Shown here: positions 50,147-57,258 of the stretch, one piece after another
Position numbering within the stretch: position 1 is the stretch's first letter
How the letters are laid out: each line of letters starts with the position of its first letter
Source: a virus
DNA: 64,000 nt
Reading direction: 5' to 3' (one strand)
IMG/VR virus record: IMGVR_UViG_3300044949_001928
Location: 1-64,000 of that record
Notes under the pieces: generated by a model
Seen by the model: only the letters and a program-made list of their open reading frames with translations
What the model was told of the DNA's origin: nothing
The model's database searches: none
Program-made: the position numbers and the translations under genes

Positions 50147-50365
50147 TCAGTTGTAAGTGCGATCGATTCGATGCCAAGTTGTAAATATGCCATTGCTACC
50201 AATATCCCAAGCATTACGCCATTGCTTGTTTTGGGGGTTGCTTAGGCTGCAAAGACGCACTACACCTGGCCTTTTTTCCTTATCGCATTTCCATTCTTCA
50301 CCTTGCGGCGATCGCCATGTGTCGCCAACTCGAAAACGATCGGCCGGGGGTGGGGTGATGGGCAT
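50147..50365 (-). CDS. Small single-domain early protein
   Basis: A 72-residue protein built of one module (FRVGDTWRSPQGEEWKC, VVRLCSLSNPQNKQWRN) that also ends the protein at 50679. ACC-rich leader. A small beta-barrel-like domain is likely. Function unknown. Confidence 0.6.
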   Translation of the reverse strand: MPITPPPADRFRVGDTWRSPQGEEWKCDKEKRPGVVRLCSLSNPQNKQWRNAWDIGSNGIFTTWHRIDRTYN

Positions 50366-50412
50366 GGTTCGGCGGTGGCGGGTGGTGGGTGGTGGTGAAA
50401 CCTAGATAGATA

Positions 50413-50682
50413 CTACTCCCCTGAAAGCGCTTTTTCAATCTCAGCGGTAAGCTCAGCGCGAATCCAACAGCGCTCTTGCCATCGCTGATACACCGCTGAG
50501 CGCTTGGGGTTGGTAAGGCTGTCAAAAACCCAATCACTCTCATCCGGCACGATCCTGTCGCGTATTACAGCGAGCTTCTCGGCGCACCATTTATTGTTGG
50601 GTACGCTCCCACCAGTGGGGAGCATTATCTGCCGCCACAATGGGGTTGCGGATGGATCTGGATTGGCTTTGGGGGTGGTCAT
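50413..50682 (-). CDS. Small early protein, unknown (89 aa)
   Basis: ATG 50682 lies in an ATGA overlap after CACCACCACCGAACC. Helical C-terminus (AVYQRWQERCWIRAELTAEI). No family is recognised. Confidence 0.55.
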   Translation of the reverse strand: MTTPKANPDPSATPLWRQIMLPTGGSVPNNKWCAEKLAVIRDRIVPDESDWVFDSLTNPKRSAVYQRWQERCWIRAELTAEIEKALSGE

Positions 50683-51161
50683 GGTTCGGTGGTGGTGGCG
50701 GTAGTAACCCATGCGGCAGATATGCGAACCCATCCAATAACTCCATCCCATCGCACATAACGCAATCGCCCTTCACTCGGGTTTGGCTCGGAATATGGAC
50801 CCCGTAAACTGCGCAATGTGGCGATACCGCCAACCTCGCTTGAGTAGACGTAGTAATAACTGCCGCGTTGCGACTGCCAACGTTCGCCAGGCTTGAAAAC
50901 TTCGCAGTCTCCGTATTGAGTGATGTCGCGTTTCATGGTTGGAGGGGTGGTAGGGGGTGGCTGCTCCACTGGTGGGAACGGCGTGGACGTGGCCAATCGG
51001 CGATCCGCTCCGCAGCTGGGGCAGTAGTTAAATCGAAGCCAGGATGTGCCAGTCATGTGAGGCATTACTAGCACAGTGGGGTCGTCTTCTGCTGGATACC
51101 ACGCGACACGATCAGCCCATGCCGGCCATGCATCGCAACATGGTGGGGTGGGGTCAGCCAT
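50679..51161 (-). CDS. Fusion of two early modules through a translated leader
   Basis: A 160-residue protein. The first part (about 1-55) is a cysteine-bearing module (CCDAWPAWADRVAWYP, NYCPSCGADRR). The second part (from MKRDITQYGD, near residue 76) is the FKPGERWQSQRG module also seen at 50147. The joining PPPTTPPT stretch is encoded by a sequence that looks like the ACC-rich leader used elsewhere ahead of ATG. An internal start at the second ATG is possible. Confidence 0.55.
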   Translation of the reverse strand: MADPTPPCCDAWPAWADRVAWYPAEDDPTVLVMPHMTGTSWLRFNYCPSCGADRRLATSTPFPPVEQPPPTTPPTMKRDITQYGDCEVFKPGERWQSQRGSYYYVYSSEVGGIATLRSLRGPYSEPNPSEGRLRYVRWDGVIGWVRISAAWVTTATTTEP

Positions 51162-51417
51162 CGCCTCGCTCCGCACGGTCGGCCTCGGCGGTGAGCATGG
51201 CGCGAAGGCGTTGATTGTGCCGCCAGATAATGTGGCGCTGCTCGAAGCGGTATCCCGGCTCTGGCTCCGGGTCATCAGGCAGCCAATCCCGCACGGCGCG
51301 GATCTGGGCGGCGTAGAGGTTACCGGCAATGCTCCACTGGGGAGCTGGAGCGTCAATAACCGCTTGCTCCATCACCCGCCACAACTGCGGGCGGTCGGGG
51401 GTGGGGTGAGTGCTCAT
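51154..51417 (-). CDS. Early LWRVME-module protein
   Basis: An 87-residue helical protein; QLWRVMEQAVIDAP and RLRAMLTAEADRAER match a segment of the protein at 49499. Coupled at both ends. Function unknown. Confidence 0.55.
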   Translation of the reverse strand: MSTHPTPDRPQLWRVMEQAVIDAPAPQWSIAGNLYAAQIRAVRDWLPDDPEPEPGYRFEQRHIIWRHNQRLRAMLTAEADRAERGDG

Positions 51418-51653
51418 GGTTCAATGATGGCGGTGGGGGCCATGGCATCAATCCCGAAATACGGGCAACGAAAATCACCAAAGTGGCCACAGTCGTCAAC
51501 ATTTGATGGGCAGACTCCGCATTTGTGGCACCGCTGAACTCGCACCGGCCTGCCGTCTCCAATGTCTTTCCATTCGTACTCGCTGGGTATTGCCCCCTCC
51601 CCCACCGAGAACGGCGGATGGGTCTGCGGGCCAGGGATCGGTCGTTCTTTCAT
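51414..51653 (-). CDS. Small zinc-site protein, unknown (79 aa)
   Basis: Contains a likely zinc knuckle (RCHKCGVCPSNVDDCGHFGD). Overlaps the next start by ATGA; the C-terminus APTAIIEP is encoded by the ACC-rich junction. Confidence 0.55.
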   Translation of the reverse strand: MKERPIPGPQTHPPFSVGEGAIPSEYEWKDIGDGRPVRVQRCHKCGVCPSNVDDCGHFGDFRCPYFGIDAMAPTAIIEP

Positions 51654-51859
51654 GATCCGGGTAATGTGGTGGTGGACAATTCCATAGCATCATCAATCAT
51701 TTGTCGGAATCCATCTAGTTCATCGGTTGCAGTCGGCTCAGCATGGCCTTCCCGTTCTGCTATTTGCATTGCATAGTCGTAGCGATCTTTTTTTAGAGCT
51801 GCGATTCCTTCTACACAATTTTCCATCAGCCATCGAAGGCGTTTGCTGTCGCTTGCCAT
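51650..51859 (-). CDS. Small helical early protein (69 aa)
   Basis: Starts by TGATG overlap with the dcd stop; GTG 51862 is possible. Helical (KRLRWLMENCVEGIAALKKD). The C-terminus STTTLPGS comes from the ACC-rich junction. Confidence 0.55.
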   Translation of the reverse strand: MASDSKRLRWLMENCVEGIAALKKDRYDYAMQIAEREGHAEPTATDELDGFRQMIDDAMELSTTTLPGS

Positions 51860-52476
51860 CACACCCTCGCTCCCACGACCCGCTCCGGTTGCCCCTGGTA
51901 CTTCCCAGCCCGATCGGCATAGGTCGTCTCACACGGCTCCCCCTCGAAGAACAGCAGCTGGCAGATGCCCTCCTCCGCGTAGATGCGGCAGTCGGCACCG
52001 CTGGAATTGCTGAACTCCAGGGTGAGATGCCCCTCCCAACCGGCTTCGGCGGGGGTGGTGTTGACGATGATGCCAAGCCGGGCGTAGGTGCTCTTACCCA
52101 GGCAGATCACAGTGATGTTCGGCGGCACCCGCAGCCGCTCCAGCGCCACCCCCAGGCCGTAGGTGTGGGCCGGCAGGATGAAGTAGCGCCCGTCCTCGTC
52201 CTGGTGCAGCGGCGCCGGCTCCAGGTTGGCGGGGTTGAACCGCTTCGGGTTCATCACCGTGCCGGGCACATGGCGGAAGATCAGGAACTCCGCAGCCGAA
52301 AGGCGTAGGTCGTAGCCGTAGCTGCTGGTGCCGTAGGACAGGGCCGGGATGATGCGGGGGCCATACGGGCAATGGCCGCTCTCGTGGATTTCGAGTGTCC
52401 GCACCAACTCAGGCACGAAAGGTTCGATCATGCCGGCGGCGGCTTGTTGGCGGATCCAGCGGTCGTTTTTTAGCAT
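51859..52476 (-). CDS. dcd: dCTP deaminase
   Basis: A 205-residue trimeric-dUTPase-fold enzyme. Family features: SYGYDLRL near residue 53, LPAHTYGLGVALERLRVP near 100, GKSTYARLGIIVNTTPAEAG near 125 with the catalytic Glu, and EEGICQLLFFE near 170. It turns dCTP into dUTP, or dUMP if bifunctional. No separate dUTPase is visible, so the bifunctional option matters for the ThyX pathway. Confidence 0.9.
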   Translation of the reverse strand: MLKNDRWIRQQAAAGMIEPFVPELVRTLEIHESGHCPYGPRIIPALSYGTSSYGYDLRLSAAEFLIFRHVPGTVMNPKRFNPANLEPAPLHQDEDGRYFILPAHTYGLGVALERLRVPPNITVICLGKSTYARLGIIVNTTPAEAGWEGHLTLEFSNSSGADCRIYAEEGICQLLFFEGEPCETTYADRAGKYQGQPERVVGARV

Positions 52477-52479
52477 GGG

Positions 52480-52773
52480 TCAGTTTTCGGTGGGGAGATC
52501 GGGGCAATCACTGAATGAGATATCGCGTAGTTTTTTGATCTGCTTTTCTAGGCTTGCGATCTTCTTTTCGCGTTGCGCTTCCGCGGCTGCAATGGCTTCG
52601 CCTTTTGTGGCGTGCCATCTGGAGGGGGGAATTGCATTTAGTGCTCTGCAAATCCCGCGTTGCTCGTAAACAACAAGACCCTTTATCGCGTCGGGATAAA
52701 TTGGGGCCTCTAGCCTTCTTATTGCTATGCCAGCGGTTAGCGCGTAGCTGGTGTCGTAAACGTGGTGTTGCAT
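52480..52773 (-). CDS. Small early protein with C-terminal helix (97 aa)
   Basis: N-terminal beta part, then a charged helix (AEAQREKKIASLEKQIKKLR). The leader has the CACCACCACC element. Function unknown. Confidence 0.55.
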   Translation of the reverse strand: MQHHVYDTSYALTAGIAIRRLEAPIYPDAIKGLVVYEQRGICRALNAIPPSRWHATKGEAIAAAEAQREKKIASLEKQIKKLRDISFSDCPDLPTEN

Positions 52774-52811
52774 GGGTCAGTCCTCGGTGGTGGTGGGGTT
52801 CGTTGTCAAAA

Positions 52812-53081
52812 TCACTTCTCTTTTTCCTCCGCTTCCCAGTGGTCATCTTCTACTGTCACTTCCCATGGGCGGGGGCAGTAGCAAACATTTCCACGGTTGA
52901 ATTGGTCAAGCAATTCGACGCCTTGAAGCCTTGCGCCGCTTTCGATGTCATCATCAAGCATCCTATCTAGCGCTTCGCCCGCCACATCAAAGGCCTTCCC
53001 TTTCGCTTCGTCTTCTGACCTAGCTTCAACGGACAGGCAGACATGGCCTGCCATTGGAATCATGACGTAGAAGGTTTTCAT
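52812..53081 (-). CDS. Early protein, unknown (89 aa)
   Basis: ATG 53081 is preceded by a long ACC-rich leader. Alpha/beta pattern (TFYVMIPMAGHVCLSVEARS, DEAKGKAFDVAGEALDRM). An upstream in-frame extension is His/Thr-rich leader and is rejected. Confidence 0.55.
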   Translation of the reverse strand: MKTFYVMIPMAGHVCLSVEARSEDEAKGKAFDVAGEALDRMLDDDIESGARLQGVELLDQFNRGNVCYCPRPWEVTVEDDHWEAEEKEK

Positions 53082-53413
53082 TGCGGTTGGGGTGGTGTGG
53101 TGGTGGTGGTGGGGGTGGTTCGCGTAGTGTCTATTCTCCAGTATTTGCATTGTTCTTTCCGCATTCCTTTGCGCGCGTAAATACAGTCGTGGAATTCTTC
53201 TGTATCGATAACGCAACTCGTGGGAAACATGCCGGGTTCAAGGTCAACATGGCAGCCGTATCGAAGTTCTCCGATATTCTCGGCCATCTGCTTAACTGCA
53301 TCGGCTGCATCGTGCAAACCTAGCCGATTCGCTACTGATATCAGGCCAGCCATCTGATCCGCCAGTGGTTCCTGAGATTGAGGCCATGCCGGGAGTTTGC
53401 TGAGATCGATCAT
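53078..53413 (-). CDS. Early protein, unknown, Thr/Pro tail (111 aa)
   Basis: Starts MIDLSKLPAWPQSQEPL at 53413. Helical body (LADQMAGLISVANRLGLHDA). Its last residues (TTRTTPTTTTTPPQPQ) are encoded by the ACC-rich leader of the next gene, which it overlaps by ATGA. Confidence 0.55.
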   Translation of the reverse strand: MIDLSKLPAWPQSQEPLADQMAGLISVANRLGLHDAADAVKQMAENIGELRYGCHVDLEPGMFPTSCVIDTEEFHDCIYARKGMRKEQCKYWRIDTTRTTPTTTTTPPQPQ

Positions 53414-53739
53414 GGTGACTCCGTGGTGGTGGTTTTGTCTGCTGGGGGGCGCATTCCGACTATGTTGCCGTAAAGACCCTGAGCACGCTTTAGTTGCGAC
53501 CTGGCTTGATCTAGATGCCTGTGTGCACGTGCCATCAGCTCGTTGTGAGCTTCTTCCCATGTGTTAAACACCCGGCCGGCTTTTTTGAGCCTATCTTGAG
53601 TAGTTCTTCCATACCGGTTGGGTATTTTTAAGGTGGCAAAAGCCGTAGTTTCATTTACTAACTCGCATCTTAAAATCCTTGCCTCCGGAGTGAATTTTTC
53701 CGATTCCAGTACATACCTGTAAATTTTTGGCTCGGTCAT
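53410..53739 (-). CDS. Early protein, unknown (109 aa)
   Basis: ATG 53739 within an ATGA overlap. Beta start (KIYRYVLESEKFTPEARILR) and helical C-terminal half (AHNELMARAHRHLDQARSQL). Tail KTTTTESP is junction-encoded. Encoded by somewhat A/T-richer DNA. Confidence 0.55.
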   Translation of the reverse strand: MTEPKIYRYVLESEKFTPEARILRCELVNETTAFATLKIPNRYGRTTQDRLKKAGRVFNTWEEAHNELMARAHRHLDQARSQLKRAQGLYGNIVGMRPPADKTTTTESP

Positions 53740-54230
53740 GGCTGATCCTTGGTGGTGGTGGGTTCGTCTGCAAGCCTGGTCAAACCTTCCAAAGCCTGGC
53801 CAGTGGTCATATCTCCCCATGCTTGCTGGAGAGACTCTTCTCGTTCGTCTGATGGGACCGGGGCCTTCCCCGTCCCGCCGCACGCCTTGCACGGGCGGTA
53901 CTCGGTGCCATTGGCAGCGCTCACCCGCCAGGCGATGCGGCCTTCCCCGCCGCACTTCGGGCACAGCCCTGTGGCCGCTACCCATTCGGCTGTGGCGGCG
54001 GCCACTTCGGCAGGGGTAACGATCACTTCCCGCCACTTGCTTCGTGGCGGCCACTTCGGCCTGCCCTTGCGGGGGCCTTGGCTGATCACCCCCACCGGAA
54101 CGGCGCCGGTGAGGCTGTAGCCGATCGTGACGCGGGCGTCGCCAAGTACCCGGTAGATACGGGGCTCCCACTCGTCGGGCAGGCGATGGACCTGGCGGGC
54201 GGCCATGGCGTGGAAGTCGGGGGCGCTCAT
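53736..54230 (-). CDS. DnaJ-type zinc-finger protein
   Basis: A 164-residue protein with two CxxCxGxG motifs (CPKCGGEG and CKACGGTG, about 95-125), the DnaJ-type zinc pattern. A TPAEVAAATAEWVAATG helix comes before it. Phages carry many such short zinc-ribbon proteins of unknown role. Tail PTTTKDQP is junction-encoded. Confidence 0.6.
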   Translation of the reverse strand: MSAPDFHAMAARQVHRLPDEWEPRIYRVLGDARVTIGYSLTGAVPVGVISQGPRKGRPKWPPRSKWREVIVTPAEVAAATAEWVAATGLCPKCGGEGRIAWRVSAANGTEYRPCKACGGTGKAPVPSDEREESLQQAWGDMTTGQALEGLTRLADEPTTTKDQP

Positions 54231-54595
54231 AACGCCTCCCTGGCGCGCTTGGTGTTGACGCGCTGCCAAACCCGCAGCTGTCGCTCCGTTAGCGCGTCGT
54301 AGCAGGTCCGAGCGGTGGGGTGGCCGATACCCACCAGGTTGCCGCCAGGGGTCTGCCTGGCGACCCATATCGGCTGCCCGAGGGATTCTTCGCGTAAGAT
54401 CTGGTGACCATCGCCAGCGGCATACAACAGGGGCCGCAGCCGCTTGTAATCATCCCGGTCGGCGAGGATTGCCTGCTGTTGCGCCCAGTTCAGGCGGTCG
54501 GGTTCAGTAATTTCCTCCCAGCGGCGATTTTGGCCGGATCCGTTCCATCTCTTCGCCAGTTCTGCAGGAGTGAACAGGTCGATGTCGTCGATCAT
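54227..54595 (-). CDS. Early WN-module protein (122 aa)
   Basis: Begins with the same module as the protein at 49499 (TPAELAKRWNGSGQNRRWEE, RLNWAQQQAILADRDD). The C-terminal part is different (LTERQLRVWQRVNTKRA). Function unknown. Confidence 0.6.
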   Translation of the reverse strand: MIDDIDLFTPAELAKRWNGSGQNRRWEEITEPDRLNWAQQQAILADRDDYKRLRPLLYAAGDGHQILREESLGQPIWVARQTPGGNLVGIGHPTARTCYDALTERQLRVWQRVNTKRAREAL

Positions 54596-54951
54596 GGTTG
54601 ATCTCCCTGGTGGGCGCTGGTTAGCATCTTGGCAAGGCTTAAGAATTTCAAGCGAACATGAATATCCTTCATCTCAAAGCAGGCATCTGCAGGTAGCACA
54701 GCATCCACTGCGGCGCGTATACCGTTCGCTACGCATTGCCTGTAAACCGGATCGCCAATAAGATGGACGTTGCCATTGGTAGCCGCGTGCATCACATTAA
54801 ACGCATCGGCGCTCAATTGTTTCAGGTCACTGCTCATTGGGTTGTTCCTCACTGGTGGGTTGGCCGATCCACAATCCTGTGCAAACATTGCGCATATTGA
54901 GTTCATCGCATCTAATTCGTCGGCGCTCAATAGCTTCCACTCACTGCTCAT
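54592..54951 (-). CDS. Early protein with internal duplicated start region
   Basis: 119 residues from ATG 54951. The first about 38 residues (MSSEWKLLSADELDAM ... NPPVRNNP) are repeated in the next segment (MSSDLKQLSADAFNVM). At DNA level about 80 bp, including leader and ATG, are duplicated in frame, with an identical 24-bp core. Translation may also start at the second ATG (54837). Function unknown. Confidence 0.5.
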   Translation of the reverse strand: MSSEWKLLSADELDAMNSICAMFAQDCGSANPPVRNNPMSSDLKQLSADAFNVMHAATNGNVHLIGDPVYRQCVANGIRAAVDAVLPADACFEMKDIHVRLKFLSLAKMLTSAHQGDQP

Positions 54952-55117
54952 CAGGTTGTTCCTCACTGGTGGGTTGGTTGTCAACACACAACCCTGTATA
55001 AAGGTTGTGCATTTTGTGCCCTGGATCATCGCGGCCATCCGCGAGATACAGAGCCTCAAGGCGTGCCTGGCGTGCGGCTTGTTTGGCGTGATCTGCCGGG
55101 GCTGGTGGGGTGGTCAT
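54941..55117 (-). CDS. Small early protein (58 aa)
   Basis: ATG 55117, overlapping the upstream stop by ATGA. Starts MTTPPAPADHAKQAARQ; acidic end (PTSEEQPDEQ). Its last 11 nt overlap the next start. No family is recognised. Confidence 0.55.
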   Translation of the reverse strand: MTTPPAPADHAKQAARQARLEALYLADGRDDPGHKMHNLYTGLCVDNQPTSEEQPDEQ

Positions 55118-55371
55118 GGCTGCTGGGATGAGGGGTGGGGCGAGAATGGGTTAGAAATAGCCCAGTGGGGAAGACTGACAGTCTCATGACCGAGGCACTC
55201 CGATGGCTTCTGGAGAACCCATTTCGACTTCTCACCCGGCCTAAGCTCAAGTGACTTAAACCAACACCTTCCTTCATCATCGCAGTATCCATCGTATCGC
55301 TCCCATGGTGGCCTATAAAAATGGTTGACCATGGCTGCTACATCGAATGACTGGGGTTGTGGGGTGGTCAT
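55114..55371 (-). CDS. Early PWER...LPHWAI module protein (85 aa)
   Basis: Contains PPWERYDGYCDDEGRCWF and LPHWAI, the same module as the C-terminal half of the protein at 56387. Function unknown. Confidence 0.6.
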   Translation of the reverse strand: MTTPQPQSFDVAAMVNHFYRPPWERYDGYCDDEGRCWFKSLELRPGEKSKWVLQKPSECLGHETVSLPHWAISNPFSPHPSSQQP

Positions 55372-55664
55372 GGCTGCTGATTGTGCACTTCAGTTACGGT
55401 AACTGTGCCACCATATTTGCGCTCAAACCTGTAAAGTACGCCATTGCGTGGATTCGCCATAGACAGAAATATCTCATCAGAAAACCGCACTCCGTGAATA
55501 GTCCAACAAGCGGTACACGGGTCAAACCCGCAATCCCGTTGCAGTAACCACAAAGCAGAGCACCCAGGGAATAGCGTAAAGTGGAAAACACGTAACCACC
55601 ACGGCAGGATCATACCTGGTGGTACATCACGAACTAACCATCGCCATACAGTAGATCTGAACAT
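55368..55664 (-). CDS. Early protein, unknown (98 aa)
   Basis: ATG 55664, with GGAGG 7 nt upstream from the repeated junction cassette. N-terminal Trp-rich hydrophobic stretch (WWLRVFHFTLFPGCSALWLL), perhaps membrane-associated, with two Cys. No family is recognised. Confidence 0.55.
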   Translation of the reverse strand: MFRSTVWRWLVRDVPPGMILPWWLRVFHFTLFPGCSALWLLQRDCGFDPCTACWTIHGVRFSDEIFLSMANPRNGVLYRFERKYGGTVTVTEVHNQQP

Positions 55665-55852
55665 CACGCCACCTCCCCGCCCTGGGGCGGCTGGGGGCAG
55701 CTTGCTGCAAAACCCCATAGCGGATGCTCGGTGTCATGCCAGAGGCACGTCTCACCGCAAACGATGCACTCTTTCATTTCGTCATTGACGCAGCCCATAA
55801 CCCTGCTGATCGTGGGGCCGCCGATCGCGGCGCAATCTGCGGGGCGGCTCAC
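55664..55852 (-). CDS. Small Cys-rich early protein (62 aa)
   Basis: Starts at GTG 55852 after GGAGG from the junction cassette. Zinc-like pattern CIVCGETCLWHD. Tail PPQGGEVA is cassette-encoded. Coupled to both neighbours. Confidence 0.55.
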   Translation of the reverse strand: MSRPADCAAIGGPTISRVMGCVNDEMKECIVCGETCLWHDTEHPLWGFAASCPQPPQGGEVA

Positions 55853-56217
55853 GGCTGCACCTCCCCGCCCTGGGGCGGTCGCAGGTCACCGCTGGCAAAT
55901 GGCCTTAACTCGTGATTACAAGCGTAATCATATTCGGTGCTTGCCCAGTATTCCCCGGCTTCGTCGTAACCGTCGTCGTCTAGCTTACCTACTCGGTCCT
56001 TCCGGTCAACCTCCGCGACATGGTGGGTTACGACCCCGGCGTTAATCATGGTTACTTCATCGTTCCATTCCCCATCAGAAAGATAATCTTCAATCAAATC
56101 CCTGGCCGCCTTATCGCGCTCCTCTTCTGTCCGATAAAATGTCAGACCATCGTTAGGGCAATAGAGAAAGAATCTATATTCTATGCTAGGGCTTGACTTG
56201 CAGTCCTTTGTTGTCAC
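55849..56217 (-). CDS. Early acidic protein, unknown (122 aa)
   Basis: GTG 56217 after the junction cassette. Begins MTTKDCKSSPSIEYRFFL and has a YCPNDGLTFYRTEEERDKAA stretch; acidic middle (DDDGYDEAGEY). Tail PPQGGEVQP is cassette-encoded. Confidence 0.55.
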   Translation of the reverse strand: MTTKDCKSSPSIEYRFFLYCPNDGLTFYRTEEERDKAARDLIEDYLSDGEWNDEVTMINAGVVTHHVAEVDRKDRVGKLDDDGYDEAGEYWASTEYDYACNHELRPFASGDLRPPQGGEVQP

Positions 56218-56390
56218 GACTGCACCTCCCCGCCCTGGGGCGGCTGGATGTCGTCATGGGCGATCCACAAAATGCTTGCGCTGTGATCGGTCATCGAAAA
56301 TCCAAGGTTCCACATTTTGAGCGCATAAGACTCGGTTCCGTTCTCCGGGGTCACCTTCAGCGTCCCGTCTTGCAGGATGGTGGCTTTCAC
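56214..56390 (-). CDS. Small early protein (58 aa)
   Basis: GTG 56390 overlaps the upstream stop (GTGA) and lies 7 nt after GGAGG. Beta-type start (KATILQDGTLKVTPENGTES). Tail PPQGGEVQS is cassette-encoded. Confidence 0.55.
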   Translation of the reverse strand: MKATILQDGTLKVTPENGTESYALKMWNLGFSMTDHSASILWIAHDDIQPPQGGEVQS

Positions 56391-56794
56391 TCCGCCACCT
56401 CCCCGCCCTGGGGCGACTGGGGGTCGGGAATGGCCCAGTGGGGGAGGCAGAAGTCTCCATAAGGACCTCCATCGGCAAGTTGCCACTCAGGGATCCCAGC
56501 CCGGTTAAACCACCAGCACCTGCCCTCCACATCGCACCACCCTTCGCGCTCCCACGGACGCTCAGCCACCGCCACCGGCACAGCAGCCGGCGCCGGGGGC
56601 TCCGCTGCCAGGGCGGCGCGGCCAGCAGCGATGGCATCGCCAAGCCAGATCGAAGACTCGCCACCCTCTAGCAGGGATGACCACGGCTCTAAACCTCCGT
56701 TCATGTCGAGGCCGCTGACTCCTTCAGAGGCGGCGGCCAATAAATCGATCTCCGTTATCAGATGGGTTAGCGCATCACGAATAGGGTTAGTCAT
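56387..56794 (-). CDS. Early two-module protein (135 aa)
   Basis: The N-terminus (MTNPIRDALTHLITEIDLL) matches the start of the next gene upstream. The C-terminal half (RPWEREGWCDVEGRCWWF, LPHWAI) matches the protein at 55114. So it joins two array modules. Tail SPQGGEVAE is cassette-encoded. Confidence 0.6.
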   Translation of the reverse strand: MTNPIRDALTHLITEIDLLAAASEGVSGLDMNGGLEPWSSLLEGGESSIWLGDAIAAGRAALAAEPPAPAAVPVAVAERPWEREGWCDVEGRCWWFNRAGIPEWQLADGGPYGDFCLPHWAIPDPQSPQGGEVAE

Positions 56795-57258
56795 TGATTC
56801 TCCTGTTGATGAGTAGGATTCATGGCTGCAAGTTCCCGGCGAGCGTAGGCCCAGCCGCATCGAATTCCGCGAGCCCATGCCGTGTCCGCAATATCCTCTG
56901 CTCTCCATTCCTCTGGGCAATCCGGCAACTCCGGCCATTCCGCTGGCGCCGGGGTCGGCGCGGCATACAACGCCATGTCACAGTCGCTATACCGCTCCCT
57001 CCAGCCGCTGAATGACTGGCGCTTCTCCGCGGCGGCCATGAAGTCGCCGGAATTGCACCATGCCACTGGCGCCGGAGGCGGGGCGGCGGCCGGGGGCGGG
57101 GCGGCCATGGCGGCTTGCCGAAGCAGCTGCCGTATCGCCTCGCTGTTGGCCGTGATCACTCGCGAGGAGAGCGCAATGGCGTTGTTGGCGTTGCCAAAGA
57201 ACTGCTCGTTTACCGCCTCCACCAGTTCAATCAACGCATCGCGAATAGGATCACTCAT
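56791..57258 (-). CDS. Early PIRDAL-module protein (155 aa)
   Basis: Starts MSDPIRDALIELVEAVNEQ, a paralogue of the N-terminus at 56387. Ala/Pro-rich linker, then an acidic C-terminal part with Trp (EDIADTAWARGIRCGWAYAR). ATG overlaps the FGE gene end. Function unknown. Confidence 0.55.
   Translation of the reverse strand: MSDPIRDALIELVEAVNEQFFGNANNAIALSSRVITANSEAIRQLLRQAAMAAPPPAAAPPPAPVAWCNSGDFMAAAEKRQSFSGWRERYSDCDMALYAAPTPAPAEWPELPDCPEEWRAEDIADTAWARGIRCGWAYARRELAAMNPTHQQENQ

Larger units (their letters stand above)
55670..56416 (-). repeat. Four copies of a hairpin plus Shine-Dalgarno junction cassette
   Basis: The 21-bp sequence at 55670-55690, 55858-55878, 56223-56243 and 56396-56416 (plus-strand core CCTCCCCGCCCTGGGGCG) recurs with one mismatch in the last copy. 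Leftward it gives a short hairpin, GGAGG 7 nt before a start codon and a coded C-terminal tail PPQGGEV or SPQGGEV. Confidence 0.8.

Noticed and set aside
50395-50406. GTGAAACCTAGA resembling the start-associated sequence
   Set aside because: Lacks the second G of the core, lies on the strand opposite to the gene there, and precedes no start.
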